NCBI GenBank assembly: GCA_028583605.1
Contig: CM053335.1
Span: 19,050,068-19,114,067, forward strand
Direction of reading: 5' to 3'
From: Dastarcus helophoroides
Taxonomy: Eukaryota; Arthropoda; Insecta; Coleoptera; Bothrideridae
Length of the DNA stretch: 64,000 nucleotides
Shown: one piece after another, positions 46,201 through 58,540 of the stretch
Layout: every line of letters begins with the position of its first letter
Numbering within the stretch: position 1 is the stretch's first letter
The notes under the pieces: model-generated
The model's database searches: none
What the model saw: the letters and a program-made list of their open reading frames with translations, nothing else
What the model was told of the DNA's origin: nothing
Position numbers and translations under genes: made by a program

Positions 46201-47395
46201 CTCGAAATTTCGACTCTTTTCTGGAAATTTCGAGATTAAAGTCGAATTTTCTCTATTCTATGGTTAAGTTAGGCAGATGACAGTCACGTCCCACCACTCT
46301 CCTTTCCCTACAATATTGACAGTTCGCAGTAGGGTGCGTTCAGTAATTTCTATTTTTGATTATCAAAATTTCGTCTTTTTTCTCGAAATTTCGACTTTAA
46401 TTAAGAAATTTCGTCTTTTTTTTTAAATTCTGAGATTAAAATAAAAATTTCGACCTGAAACTCGAAAATTCGACTTTAATCTCGAAATTTGGACTTTTTC
46501 CCCAAAATTTGAACTTTCTTTCTCGAAACTTCGACTTTTTTCTCGAAAAAATTTTGGCTTCTTGCTCGAAATTTTAATTCTTTTTTCAAACTTTGGATCT
46601 TTCCTCGCAATTTGACGTTTATCGAAACTTCGACTTTTTTCTCGAAGAAATTTTGGCTTTTTTCTCTAAATTTTAATTTTTTTTCAAACTTTGGATCTTT
46701 TTCTCGCCATTTGAAGTTTCTCGAAATTTCGACTTTTTTCTCGAAATTTCGACTTTTTTAATCGAAATTTCGATTATAATCTCGAAATTTCGACTTTTTT
46801 CTCAAAATTTCGTCTTTTTTTTATTGAAATTTCAATTTTTTTCTTAAAATTCCGGCATTAAAATAAAAATTACGACTTGAAAATCGAAATTTCGACTTTA
46901 ATCTCGAACTTTCGACTCTTTTCTGGAAATTTCGAGGTTAAAGTCGAATTTTCTCTATTCTATGGTTAAGTTAGGCAGATGACAGTTGCGTCTCACCACT
47001 CTCCTTTCCCTACAATATTGACAGTTGGCAGTAGGGTGCGTTCAGTAATTTCCATTTTTAATTACCTCGAAAATTTGAGATTATAGTTGGAACTTCGAGA
47101 AAAAAGTAGAAATTTCTAGTTTAAAGTCGAAATTTCGAGATCAAAGTCGAAATTTCCAGAAAAAAGTTGAAATTTCCAGAAAAAAGTTGAAATTTCGAGA
47201 AAAAAGTCAAAATTCCGAAATTAAAGTCGAAATTTCCAGAAAAAAGTTGAAATTTTGAGATTGAAGTCAAAATCCGAAGAAATAAGTCTAAATTTCGAAA
47301 AAAAAGTCGAAATTTCGAGATTAAAGTCGAAATTCGGAGAAAAAATTCGAAATTTCAAGAAAAAAGTCGAAATTTCTAAAAATATTTTTTTTTAA
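43290..47395. repeat. 19-20-bp minisatellite array on the palindrome TCGAAATTTCGA, 4.1 kb
   Basis: Units of the type TTTTTTCTCGAAATTTCGAC fill the region, with recurrent variant units (TTTTCCCCGCAATTTGAAC, AATTCCGAGATTAAAATAAA) that repeat in the same order. The + strand is T-rich for most of it and flips to A-rich at 43937-44040 and after 47090. Two islands of non-unit sequence (TATGGTTAAGTTAGGCAGAT) at about 46258 and 46950 define a 691-bp tandem duplication. Confidence 0.95.
43857..44003. repeat. Near-perfect hairpin within the minisatellite, about 70-bp arms
   Basis: The left arm runs from GGATCTTTTCCCCGCAATTT through TTCTTGAAATTTCGAC to the central CTCGAAATTTCGAG (43923-43936). The right arm is its reverse complement apart from one substitution and a small length difference. 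It marks the strand flip. Confidence 0.9.
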
Positions 47396-47964
47396 TCGAT
47401 GTCGTATCTATCCTTTCGTATTCTATAGATGTTTCGTTTCAGGAGTAGCATCAGGCGACCGTCGACGTAACTGTAGTGATATTCATAAAGCAATTTTTCG
47501 TTCGTCTTTGGGAGCGCCCGGATGAATTATGTTCGAGTTGTATTGATGAGAGTGCGAAATTTCATGGTCATATCGATTTATCGGATCGCGATATTTCCAC
47601 GGGATCGTAAACTAAATATTTTATTATGCTTCTTTACGTAATTTATGAATTCTTGTTTGGTTTTAAATGGCATGGAGCCGATGGGAGGCAGCCGCTCTCG
47701 ATCGAGAACATCTTCACTTTCGTTTTGCAGCAGTATCGTGGGTAAATTATGAAACTGTTACGCTTAACTGGCCGCTCGTAATAGCTTATTGCTATTCCAG
47801 AGGCGACGCAATGAGCCCACATATTCGGAAGAATTTTGATTGTTTACGAAACTTGGGTTAAGCAAATTAGAAATTGAATCACGAATTTGACAATTTTGGC
47901 AAAAGCAGATTAAATTAGTTTTGATGATCACAGGTATCACATACCGTTTAATATATGGTTTAGA
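47396..47964. other. Unique, less AT-rich island
   Basis: Non-repetitive, with several CGATCG-like and GCCGCTC stretches. No gene recognised; possibly regulatory. Confidence 0.3.
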
Positions 47965-48216
47965 TTTTGGTAGAACGGACTGGTCCTCGGTTATCTTCAA
48001 AAATTTGAATATAAATCTTGTCTTCTGAAACCAAGAAAGATTAAAAAACACAACAGAGGTTGTTCTAACGCGTTTCGATTGTCAAGGTATCATCTTCAGA
48101 GAGATACCGATACCGTATCTCTTTGAAGATGATAGCTTGCCTGTCGAAACGCTTTAGAGGAACCTCTGTTGTGTTTTTTAATCTTTCTTGGTTTCAGGGA
48201 ACAAGATCTGTATTTT
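47965..48216. mobile_element. Palindromic short element, most complete single copy
   Basis: TTTTGGTAGAACGGACTGG, CTTGTCTTCTGAAACC, the centre (TCAGAGAGATACCGATACCG, TATCTCTTTGAAGATGATAG), and the mirror arm ending at CAAGATCTGTATTTT. No clean target duplication found. Confidence 0.85.
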
Positions 48217-48414
48217 ACAGGAAGCGACATCTAGCGGAACCGGCACAAACCATATCGTTAAGCTTCTGCGAAACATTATCAGATGACGCACCAACAGTAT
48301 TTCGAATATTCTTAACTGTTAAAAATGTTTCTTGTCTTCATGTTAAGTTCTTTGCTGGAGATCAATATTATTGAACTAAACTACTGTTTAACAAGGTCAT
48401 TTTGACAGAATTTA

Positions 48415-48545
48415 ATTTAAAATATTTCCTATATTGACTGATTTGTCTACTAGTGTGAGTTCGAACTGCAACACTACATATTTCCTAGTCTCAAGTTTTC
48501 GGCAGTCTCCTATTTCTCTTTTTATTTTAGTTCACAAACTCGATT
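48415..48545 (+). repeat. Dispersed repeat family R, end fragment
   Basis: AATATTTCCTATATTGACTG, TTTGTCTACTAGTGTGAG and CAGTCTCC match the end of the 13247-13990 copy. Confidence 0.6.
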
Positions 48546-49185
48546 TCTGTTTTTTCAAATTTGTTTTAATAACAATAATTAAACTACAATAATAATAATA
48601 CAAAAGAAAACATCGTAGAGGGTATTCTGCTTGTAATTGTTCATAAAATATTGCGACTCTCGCATTTGCAGTTGCAAGAATGGGAATCCGATTACGCTGT
48701 AAATATCCACCAATAAACAGGAGCTTTTACATTCGGTTCTCAGCATGTGTGGACCACTTTCCAAATTGAACATTTTCAAGTTTTTCTGTCACGGAATGCG
48801 ACGTATTGTGCGCTTTTTATGTCGCCTTAACCGTTTACTTCTCGAATTATGTCTCTTTGGTCTTTCTTGAGTTATTCAACGTTGAAGCAACGTCCAAAAA
48901 AACCGGTGATTGCAACCAATCGAGCTCTTGGGAGTTAATCGGACTGGTTTTTTTTATCTATGTTGTAGCTCGTTTCGGGCTCGTTATCAGTGTAACCTTT
49001 TTGAAGTCGATTTAACATTTCAAACTACTTAAGACGTTTTAGGAGCGAGATGGTTAGCCTTCGACATCTGCACACAGCTCTTGGGTGGAATTGTTTATTG
49101 CGATCTGATTCTATTGAAAGCGATTTAGGGCGACCTTCGCTCGCAATTATTCAACAAAGAAAAATGCCGAGAGATTCGCTTTGAA
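48546..49185. other. Unique spacer downstream of the candidate terminal exon
   Basis: No gene recognised; open frames here are short and without domains. Confidence 0.3.
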
Positions 49186-49188
49186 TGC

Positions 49189-49194
49189 TTTATT
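49189..49194 (-). terminator. Poly(A) signal AATAAA for the terminal exon at 49375
   Basis: TTTATT on the + strand, about 180 bp past the stop codon on the coding strand. Its position supports 49375-49487 as a true last exon. Confidence 0.5.
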
Positions 49195-49374
49195 TGGACA
49201 TCAATAAATATACATGCTATTTACAGCACAAATACTCAAATAAAAATATACATCTTTGGAAAAGTATAACTTACATAGACTAACGATAAGTAGCTAGATA
49301 AAAAATAGAGATTAAATAAGAATATTGCCTGATATTTGTACAAGTATTTCTTAAACTATATAAAGTTGTCGAAA

Positions 49375-49487
49375 TTAATAATGTTCGCTGTGTTGGTCGT
49401 AGTAAGGCTCTAGATCCAGAGACGTCAGGCCGTCATGATAACCGTAGACGTCAGCGTAGTCACCATAGTAAGCCCCTTTATCGTACC
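49375..49487 (-). CDS. Terminal exon of a Tyr-rich cuticle-type protein, probably of the RR-2 gene at 61-62 kb
   Basis: A strong acceptor (TTCTGTTTCAG) precedes 49487. After two bases (GG) the frame reads YDKGAYYGDYADVYGYHDGL, then TSLDLEPYYDQHSEHY and a stop. The G/Y/D/H-rich tail is typical of the C-terminal ends of insect cuticle proteins. It needs an upstream exon ending in phase 1. The RR-2 exon at 61221-61584 ends in exactly that phase with a good donor (GTGAGT), and the joined codon would be GGG, reading QQPLG then YDKGAYY. An AATAAA follows in the right place. The implied intron is 11.7 kb and contains the 34-35-bp satellite. The exon itself is well supported; the link to the RR-2 gene is inference. 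Another upstream gene or exon could also use it. Confidence 0.65.
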
Positions 49488-49499
49488 CTGAAACAGAAG

Positions 49500-50860
49500 A
49501 ATATTATTAGTTTTAGTATGTAACATCCTACATTCTTGATTTCCTGAAATTCCGAACAAAATTCTTGTAAATTTCAGGATTATGTCAAAACTTAAATGAG
49601 GTAAGAATTCTGAGGTAAATATATTTGGAACTTTTTCTCCTTGAATTTAACTCATCTTGAAAACTGCATATTGAAATTAGAACTTTGGAAATACCGATTT
49701 TTTTCGAAATTTGGACATTTTTCGAACTTTTCCAAAAGGTTACGTTTTTTTCATTCATGTTTTATTGGCTTTTTATTTGCCACTAACTTCACTTACTACA
49801 CTATTTCGCAAAGAATTTTCCTTTTTTTATTTTACATCTTTTTTTAAACGTTCACTTTCCTTTCAAAATATCGTCTGTATTCGGGAAATTTATTACCTCA
49901 GTTTGTGTAGTTAAGGGAAAATATACAGCCTGAAGAATTCATGGTATTTTTAACATCAATTATTCAAAACGATTGTCTTCTTCTGACGAAATCCGTCTGT
50001 ATGTCAATTGCGATTTTATAGAAAGTTAGATTTTCTTCTCAAAATACCGGATTTATTACTTTAATTTTTTTTCTCTCCAAGTTTGATTTCAAATTTAAAG
50101 TTTTTGCCTGTTTTTTTTTTCAGTTTTAATTCGATTTATTTCACAAGATATCGATTTTTCTTCTTGACATTTCGAGTTTAAATTTCAAATTGCGACCCTT
50201 TCCGGATCAGCTGACTTTTTTTATCTGAAAATTTTAACTTCTATCGTCAACTTTTTTTATCGAAATATTGGCAAAAGTCGAGAAATTTTGGCAAAAGTCG
50301 AGAAATTTTGGTAAAAGTCGAGCGTTTCTTTAAAATATTTCTTTAAGCTCGAATTACGACTTTTTTTTAATCGAAGTATTTAATTATAAGGTACAGTTTA
50401 ATTGTTCACATTTTTAGTTCATGCAAATTGATTGCGAAATGTAGTATACAATAATAAAAAATTGATTTAAAAATATTTTCAGATCCATAATTGGCCAAAT
50501 CTTTGCTCTTAATTAAACAGACATTTCTTTAAGTATGTGATCAAAATTAGGCTCATTGAGTTTTAGAGAAAGATTAACAAGTGAAGTAAGTGTAGTCGAG
50601 CTTTTTTTTATATTTTAAACAAAACTAATTTCAATATTCCTTAAATTATGAAAAAAAATTCAATATTCTTTAAAATTTGAGGAAATTTTATTATTTACGT
50701 TCAATTTTATCTTTTTGTTTCAGATTATTAGTTTGTTAGACTACTTGGACTGCGAATATTTAAATTGTTACCGTTTTACTACTCTAGCTACTCCTTGCTT
50801 CCAAACGATAACTATGAATGCACTATAGAAATATTTTTCCAGTTTGATCAAGTTCCTGAC
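49500..50860. repeat. AT-rich degenerate spacer
   Basis: Decayed TCGAAATT-type sequence; a triple AAAAGTCGAGAAATTTTGGC run at about 50270-50320. No gene. Confidence 0.5.
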
Positions 50861-52245
50861 GTAAACAAGTGGCAGCTGAAATAGATTTCGTGCAGCGCAA
50901 CAGAACCCCGAAGGCGATGACCAAATCTAGAGGCGAACTATCCAACAAACCGGGTAATTACGGTGGCATTTCAATCATAGACCTTCGGAGACCTTCAGGG
51001 TATGCCTTTTAAGGCTGTTCAATTTCCTCCGGTCAACCGGCAGTCGTATGCGTTTCAGGGATCGGCAAAATAACAAATTGCAATCGGAAACGAAACGGTA
51101 TTAGTTGCGGACGAAAAAATACCACAATCTCTCTCTTCTATCGCGTCCGCGGAATGTTCCACAACCGTCATGTGGCCACTAATCGATTACTTTGATTCAT
51201 TCGAAATGCTCATTGAGCGACAGTTTTAATGTGCTACAATGATTTTCATTCACTAAAAGAGTGGCCCAACGCATTTTTTAGTGAAAAGAAAATCTTGAAA
51301 ATGTTTTCTTCTAATTGTTGCAAATTCATGCATCTGTAAAAAATAATGTCCAAATTCGTCTATGATATTTGAAATATTATACTCTAAAGCTGGATTTACT
51401 CCAACAGAAATTTGTATTGTACGCGTTGTATTTTTAAATTACATTAAATGTGAATTATTTTGGCACGTAATTAGTTACTTTGTGTTGTACAACTCTATTT
51501 GTTACTTGCATCGTAAATGCTTTAAATGCGGGGCAAAAACCTTTAACTATAAGGCAAAAGCAGTGACACTATTTGGGTCAAATACAACGCAGAACATAAT
51601 TTTTTTTTGATGTGGATACGCCTTAAGGCAGCATTGTGTTATAAAATTAATCTAGACGTCAACAAATACATAATAACGATCTTTCCATAAAGTAATAGGT
51701 TATATAACATTTCTCCTATAAAAGCGCTTTAGTTAATTTTTCAAATTTAATCAATAGAGTCCATCCGGCAGCTTCATTAATAACAACGAGGCGATTGTAG
51801 CTCCTTCAACAACGAATTTAATGATAAATTATAGCAATATACCCGATGATTGTATCTTTAATCAAAATTAGATGAAACGCTCTTACGTAAGACGAATTAT
51901 AGCAAAACTGTATTCTCTCGTCAGAAATTCCTCTGGTAAAACGTACGAACGACTACAATTATCCTAGGGAGTGCACCGTAATAAAGTTCTTCGTCGAGAA
52001 CCGTGTCAACACAATAACCCTTGGACAAATTGTGGAACTTGTAATTTCAGCTGATTACAATCAGAGTAAATTGGTTATATGGCTCGCCAAGCTTTCTAGT
52101 TTTTAGTCAATACGAAAATGCTTCTAACTCGGGGGAAACAATGAAAGGAAATGGTCTTTGCGCGATTGCATCACCTTTTCCATTTTAATTGCGAACAAAG
52201 AAGGCATCAAAATTACCGCGAGATCGCTGAAATTACCACGAAAAT
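50861..52245. other. Unique spacer, moderately GC-rich at 50880-51200
   Basis: No gene recognised. 50880-51200 is the least AT-rich part and could be regulatory within the proposed long intron. Confidence 0.3.
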
Positions 52246-52440
52246 AATTTCCACTCGCATTAACGAGCGTCCGAAATTAATTCGACAACTAACTTAGTGT
52301 GCAGATGTTTTAAAATCGAATTCGAATTCGTCAATTAGTTTCCACTCGCATTAACGAGCGTCCAAAATTAATTCAGCAACTAAGTTAGTGTGCAGATATT
52401 TTTAAATCGAACTCAAATTCGTTGATTAGTTTGTACTCTT
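52246..52440. repeat. Tandem duplication of about 98 bp
   Basis: TTTCCACTCGCATTAACGAG, AATTAATTCGACAACTAAC and TAGTGTGCAGAT occur twice in succession with a few substitutions. Confidence 0.9.
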
Positions 52441-52633
52441 TATTATTTAAGATTTTCGGGGCTAATTTTATCACCACCTAAACGGTGAAATATGTGGAAA
52501 ATAAAGCTCTTAAAATTTGGCTTTCCCTATGACATTTTAACTTATTTTAAAATTTGATATTTTCTCAGAATTTGTTTATATACCCAAAATTAGTTCAACA
52601 TTGTAATAAAAAAATATTTCCTGAGAATATTTA

Positions 52634-55600
52634 ACTCCGCGATCTACCCGCTTTATCGCGCGTTGAAACCTCTTGAACTACTCGCTTTATCGCACATTGA
52701 AGTCTCAACGGGCTATTCGCTTTATTGCGCGTCGAAGTCTCCTCGAGCTATTCGCTTTATTGCGCATTGAAGTCTATTGAGTTTCTCGCTTTATCGCGCG
52801 TTGAAGTCTCCTCGAGTTATTCACTTTATATCGCGTTGAAATCTCCTGGAGCTACTCGCTTTATCGCGCGTTGAAGTCTATTGAGCTACTCGCTTGATCG
52901 CGTGTTAAAGTGTCTTCGAACTATTTGCTTTGTCTTGCGTTGAGGTCTATCGAACTACTTGTTTTATTGCGCATTGAAGTCTCCTGAAACTACTCGCCTT
53001 ATCGCACGTTTAGGTTTCCTCGAACTACTCATTTTATTGCATATTGAAGTCTTCTTGAGCTAAATTTCAATATACCAAAAAAAAAGAATGTTTTTTCTTT
53101 AAATTTGACTTCTTTTAAGAACTTAAGACTTATTTTTTAACATATTTATTTCGAGATATTTTTATATTTTTTAAATTTTGAGTTTTTCCGAAAATTTCAC
53201 CATTTATTTCGAATTTAAATATTTTCTGTTTCTAGAAATTTGTTTATTTACTCAAAATTTATTCAAAATTGTAATAGAAAATATTTCCTGAGAATATTTA
53301 ACCAATCTTTCCAATTTCAAGTAAAACAGTTAAAAATGGGATCAGTAATTTTAATAATTCGTCATTTGCTTTATCGCTCGTTGAAGCCTTTCGTTTCCGC
53401 TCTATTGCGCGTCGGGGTCTCCTCAATCTACCTGCTTTATCGCGCGTTGAAACCTCTTGAACTACTCGCTTTATCGCACATTAAACTCTCATCGGGCTAC
53501 TCGCTTTATTGCGCGTTTAAGTCGCCTCTTCGAGCTATTCGTTTTATCGCGCGTTAAAGTCTATTGAGCTACTCGCTTTATCGCTCGTTAAAGTCTCCCC
53601 GAGTTATTCGCTTTATCTCGCGTTGAAGTCTCCTGGAACTACTCGCTTTATCGCGCGTTGAAGTCTATTGAGCTACTCGCTTTATCGCGTGTTAAAGTCT
53701 CCTCGAACTATTCGCTTTGTCTCGCGTTGAGGTCTATCAAACTACTTGTTTTATTGCGCGTTGAAGTCTCCTGAAACTACTCGCTTTATCGCACGTTTAG
53801 GTCTCCTCAAACTACTAATTTTATTGCATGTTGAAGTCTTCTTGAGCTAAATTTTAATATACTAAAAAAAATAATGTTTTTTTTTTAATTTGACTTCTTT
53901 TGAGAACTTTAGACTTATTTTTTGACATATTTATTTTGAGATATTTTTATATTTTTCAAATTTTGACTTTTTCCGAAAATTTCACCATTTATTTCGAATT
54001 TAAATATTTTCTGTTTCTAGAAATTTGTTTATTTACTCAAAATTTATTCGAAATTGTAATGGAAAATATTTCCTGAGAATATTTAACTAATTTTTCCAAT
54101 TTCAAGTAAAACAGTTAAAAAATGGGATCAGTAATTTTAATAATTCGTCATTTGCTTTATCGCTCGTTGAAGCCTTTCGCTTCCGCTTTATTGCGCGTCG
54201 GGGTCTCCTCACTCTACTTGCTTTAACGCGCGTTGAAACCTCTTGAACTACTCGCTTTATCGCACATTGAAGTCTCATCGAGCTACTCATTTTATTGCGC
54301 GTTGAAGTCTCTTCGAGCTATTCGTTTTATCGCGCGTTGAAATCTATTGAGCTACTCGCATTATCGCGCGTTAAAGTCTCCTCGAGTTATTCGCTTTATC
54401 TCGCGTTGAAGTCTCCTGGAGCTACTCGCTTTATCGCGCGTTGAAGTTTACTGAACTACTCGCCTTATTGCGTCCTGTCTCCTCGAGCTATTCACTCTAT
54501 CGCGCTTTGAAGTCTATTGAGCTACTTCTTTTATCGCGCATTGAAGTCTCGAGCTATTCGCTTTATCTCTCGTTGAAGTCTTCTGGAGCTACTCGCTTTA
54601 TCGCGCGTTGAAGTCTACTAAACTACTCGCTTTATTGCGTGTTAAAGTCTTCTCGAGCTATTCACTCTATCGCGCTTTGAAGTCTATTGAGCTACTCCTT
54701 TTATCGCGCATTGAAGTCTCCTCGAGCTATTCGCTTTATTTCGCGTTGAAGTCTTCTAGAACTACTCGCTTTATCGCGCGTTAAAGTCTCAGAGCTACTC
54801 GCCTTATCGCACGTTTGGGTCTCCTCGAGCTACTCATTTTATCGCGAGTTGAAGTATTCTTGAGCTAAATTTCAGTTTACCAAAGAAAAAACGTTTTGTT
54901 TCTTAAAATTTGATCTCTTTTGAGAACTTTGGACTTATCTTTTAACATATCTTTTTCGAGATATTTTCATAATTTTCAGATTTTGACTTTTTCCAAAAAT
55001 TTCAACATTTATTTCGAATTTAGCTATTTTCTGTTTCTGGAAATTTGTTTACTTACTCAAAATTAATTCGAAATTGTAAAAACATATTTCTTGAGAATAT
55101 TCAACTAATTTCTTTAATTTCGAGTAAAACAGTAAAAAAATTGGAGTCAATAATTTTAAAAATTCGCTATTTGTTTTATCGCTCGTTGAAGTCCTGATTT
55201 ATCCGCTTTATTGCGTATCGGAGTCTCCTCCATCTATTCGCTTTATCGCGCGTTGAAGTATATTGAGCTACTCGCTTTATCGCTCGTTGAAGTCTACTCG
55301 AGTTATTCGCTTTATCTCGCGTTGAAGTCTATTGAGTTACTCGCTTTATCGCGCGTTGAAGTCTCCTCGATCTATTCGCTTTATCTCGCGTTGAGGTCTA
55401 TTTTTTTGAATTTATATTTATATTTATATTTTGAATTTAGATATTTTATGTTTCTGGAAATTTGTTTATTTACTCAAAATTGGTTCGAAATTGTAATAAA
55501 ACATATTTCCTGAGAATATTCAACTAATTTCTCCAATTTCAAGTAAAACAGTAGAAAACTGGGAACAATAATTTTAAAAATTCGCTATTTGCTTTAGTGA

Positions 55601-58540
55601 TCGTTGAAGTCTTTCGAGCTATCCGCTTTATTGCGCGTAGGGGTCTTTTCGATCCAGCCGCTTCATCGCACGTTGAAACCTCTTGAACTACTCGCTTTAT
55701 CGCACATTGAGCTATTGGCTTTATTGCGCGTTGAAGTCTCCTCGAGCTAGTCGCTTTATCTCACGTTGAAGTTTATTGAACTAGTCACTTTATCTCGCGT
55801 TGAAGTCTATTGAACTACTCGCTTTATCACGCGTTGAAGTCTCCTCAAGATGTTTGCTTTATGTCGCGTTGAAGTCTCCTGGAGCTACTTGCTTTATCGC
55901 ACGTTGAAATCTTCTAAAGCTGCTCGATTTATCGCACGGTTGGGTCTCCTTGAACTACTCATTTTATCGCGCATTGAAGGCTTTTTGAGCTAATATATTT
56001 CCTGAAAATATTTAACTAATTTCTTCAATTTCAAGTAAAACGGTAAAAAAATGAGATCAATAATTTTAAAAATTTGCTATTTGCTTTATCGCTCGTTGCA
56101 GTCTTCCAATCTATTCGCTTTATTGCGCATCGGAGGCGTTGAAACCTCTTGAACTACCCGCTTTATCGCATATTGAAGTCTCATCGGGCTATTCCCTTTA
56201 TTGTGCATTGAAGTCTCTTCCGGCTATTCGCTTTATCGTGCGTTGAAGTCTATTAAGCTTCTCGCTTTATCGCGCGTTGAAGTTTCCTCGAGCTATTCGC
56301 TTTATCTCACGTTGAAGTCTCTTGGAACTACGCGCTTCATTGCTTGTCTGGGTCTCCTCGAGCTACTCATTTTATCGCGCGTTGAAATCTTCTTGAGCTA
56401 AATTTCAATACATTAGGAAAAAACTTTTTTTTTTAAATTTTACCTTCTTTGAGAACTTTAGACTAATTTTTTAACATATTTTTCTCGAGATATATCCATA
56501 TTTTTCAAAATTTGACTTTTTTTTTCGAAAATTTCAACATTTATTTCGAATTTAGATATTCAATGTTTCTGGAAATTTGTTTATTTATTTAAAATTAGTT
56601 CGAAATTGTAAAGAAATTATTCCATAAGAATATTTAACTAATTTCTCCAATTTCAAGTAAAATAGTAAAAAAAATGGTATCAATAATTTTAAAAATTCGC
56701 TATTTGCTTTATCGCTGGTTGAATTCTTTGGAGCTATCCGCTTTATTGCGCGTCGGGGTCTTCTCGATCTATCCACCTTACAGCACGTTGAAACCTCTTG
56801 CTTTATCGCACATTAAAGTGTCTTCGAGCTGTTGGCTTTATTGGGCCTTGAACTACTCGCTTTATCGCACATTGAAGCCTCTTCGGGCTATTGACTTTAT
56901 TGGGCGTTGAAGTCTCTTCGAGCTATTCGCTTTGTCGCGTATTGAAGTCTATTGAGCTACTCACTTTATCACGCGTTGAAGTCTCCTCGAGCTATTCGCT
57001 TTATCTCTCATTGAAGTCTATTGAGCTACTCGCTTTATCGCGCGTTGAAGTCTTCTGGAGCTACTTGCTTTATCGCACGTTGAGTCTCCTCGAACCACTC
57101 ATTTTGTCTACTAAAAAAACATCTTTTTAAAATTAGACCTCTTTCGAGAACTTTGGACTTATTTTTTAATATATTTTTTTCGAGATATTTTCATATTTAT
57201 CAAATTTTGACTTTTTGCGAAAATTTTAAAATTTATTCTGAATTTCGATATTTTATGTTTCTAGTAATTTGCTTATTTACTCAAAATTAGTTTAAAATTG
57301 TAAAAAAAACATATTTTTGAGAATGTTCAACTAATTTCCCCAATTTCAAGTAAAAAACAATAAACAAATGGGATAAATAATTTTAAAAATTCGCTATTTG
57401 CTTTATTGAAGTATTTCAATCTATCTGCTTTATTGCGCGTCGGAGTCTCCTCGATCTACCCGATTTATAGTGCATTGAAACCTCTTGAACTGCTCGCTTT
57501 GTCGTACATTGAAGTCTCTTCAGGCTATTGGCTTTATTGCGCGTTGAAGTCTCTTCGAGCTATTCGCATTATCGCGTGTTAAAGTCTCCTCGAGCTATTC
57601 GCTTTATCGTGCGTTGAACTCTATTAAGCTACTCGCTTTATTGCGCATTGAAGTCTTCTCGAGGTATTCGCTTTATCTCGCGTTGAAGTCTTCTGGAGCT
57701 ACCCGCTTTATCGCGCTTTGAAGTTTCTTGGAGCTACTTATGTTTCTGAAAATTTGTTTATTTACTCAAAATAAGTTCGAAAAAAAACATAATTTTGGCT
57801 TTATTGCGCGTTGAAAAATCCCTTGAACTACTCGCTTTATTGGACATTAAAGTCTCATCGGGCTATTTGCTTTATTAAAGTCTTTCAATCTATCTGCTTT
57901 ATTGCGCGTCGGAGTCTCCTCAATTTACCCGCTTTATAGTGCATTGAAACCTCTTGAACTGCTCGCTTTGTCGCACATTGAAGTCTCTTCAGGCTATTGG
58001 CTTTATTGCGCGTTAGAGTCTCTTCGAGCTATTCGCATTATCGCGTGTTAAAGTCTTCTCGAGCTATTCGCTTTATCGCGCGTTGAAGTCTATTGAGCTA
58101 CTCGCTTTATTGCGCGTTGAAGTCTCCTCGAGCTATTCGCTTTATCTCGCGTTGAAGTCTATTGAGCTACTCGCTTTATCGCGAGTTGAAGTCTCCTGGA
58201 GCTACTTGCTTTATCGCACACCTGGATCTTCTTATTTTATCGCGCGTTAAAGTCTTCTTAAGCTAAATTTTAATATACTAAAAAAAGAACGTTTTATTTC
58301 TTAAAATTTGACCTCTTTTGAGAATTTTGGATTTAATTTTTAATATATTTTTTTTCGAGATATTTTCATATTTATCAAATTTTAACTTCTTCCGAAAATT
58401 TCAACATATTTTACGAATTTAGATATTTTCTGTTTCTGGAAATTTGTTTATTTACGTAAAATTAGTTCAAAATTGTAATAAGAAATATTTCTTGGGAATA
58501 ATCAACTGGTTTCCATAATTTTAATATAAAACAGTAAAGA
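52634..58540. repeat. Satellite of 34-35-bp monomers with higher-order repeats, 5.9 kb
   Basis: The monomer is approximately GAGCTATTCGCTTTATCGCG followed by CGTTGAAGTCTCCTC. About nine blocks of monomers are separated by a conserved AT-rich spacer of up to about 300 bp (containing TTTCTGTTTCTAGAAATTTG, CTGAGAATATTTAAC and TTTCAAGTAAAACAG). Blocks start near 52634, 53366, 54146, 55170, 55590, 56075, 56700, 57390 and 57795. Each block starts with the same run of variant monomers (GCGCGTCGGGGTCTCC, then GTTGAAACCTCTTGAAC, then CACATTGAAGTCTCATCGGG), so whole block-plus-spacer units were duplicated. Mixed 34/35-bp units break the frame, so the open frames here are not genes. Confidence 0.95.

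Noticed and set aside
51976..52107. Open stretch of about 43 codons on the + strand (CTVIKFFVENRVNT...)
   Set aside because: No start, splice site or known domain; the length is within chance.
53240..57130. Frames with repeated LLALSRVEVSS-like peptides
   Set aside because: They arise from the 34-35-bp satellite; unit length varies and breaks the frame repeatedly, with no start or splice context.
52634..58540. CRISPR-like pattern of repeats and spacers
   Set aside because: The genome is that of an insect, monomers abut without unique spacers, and the spacers between blocks are themselves copies of one sequence.
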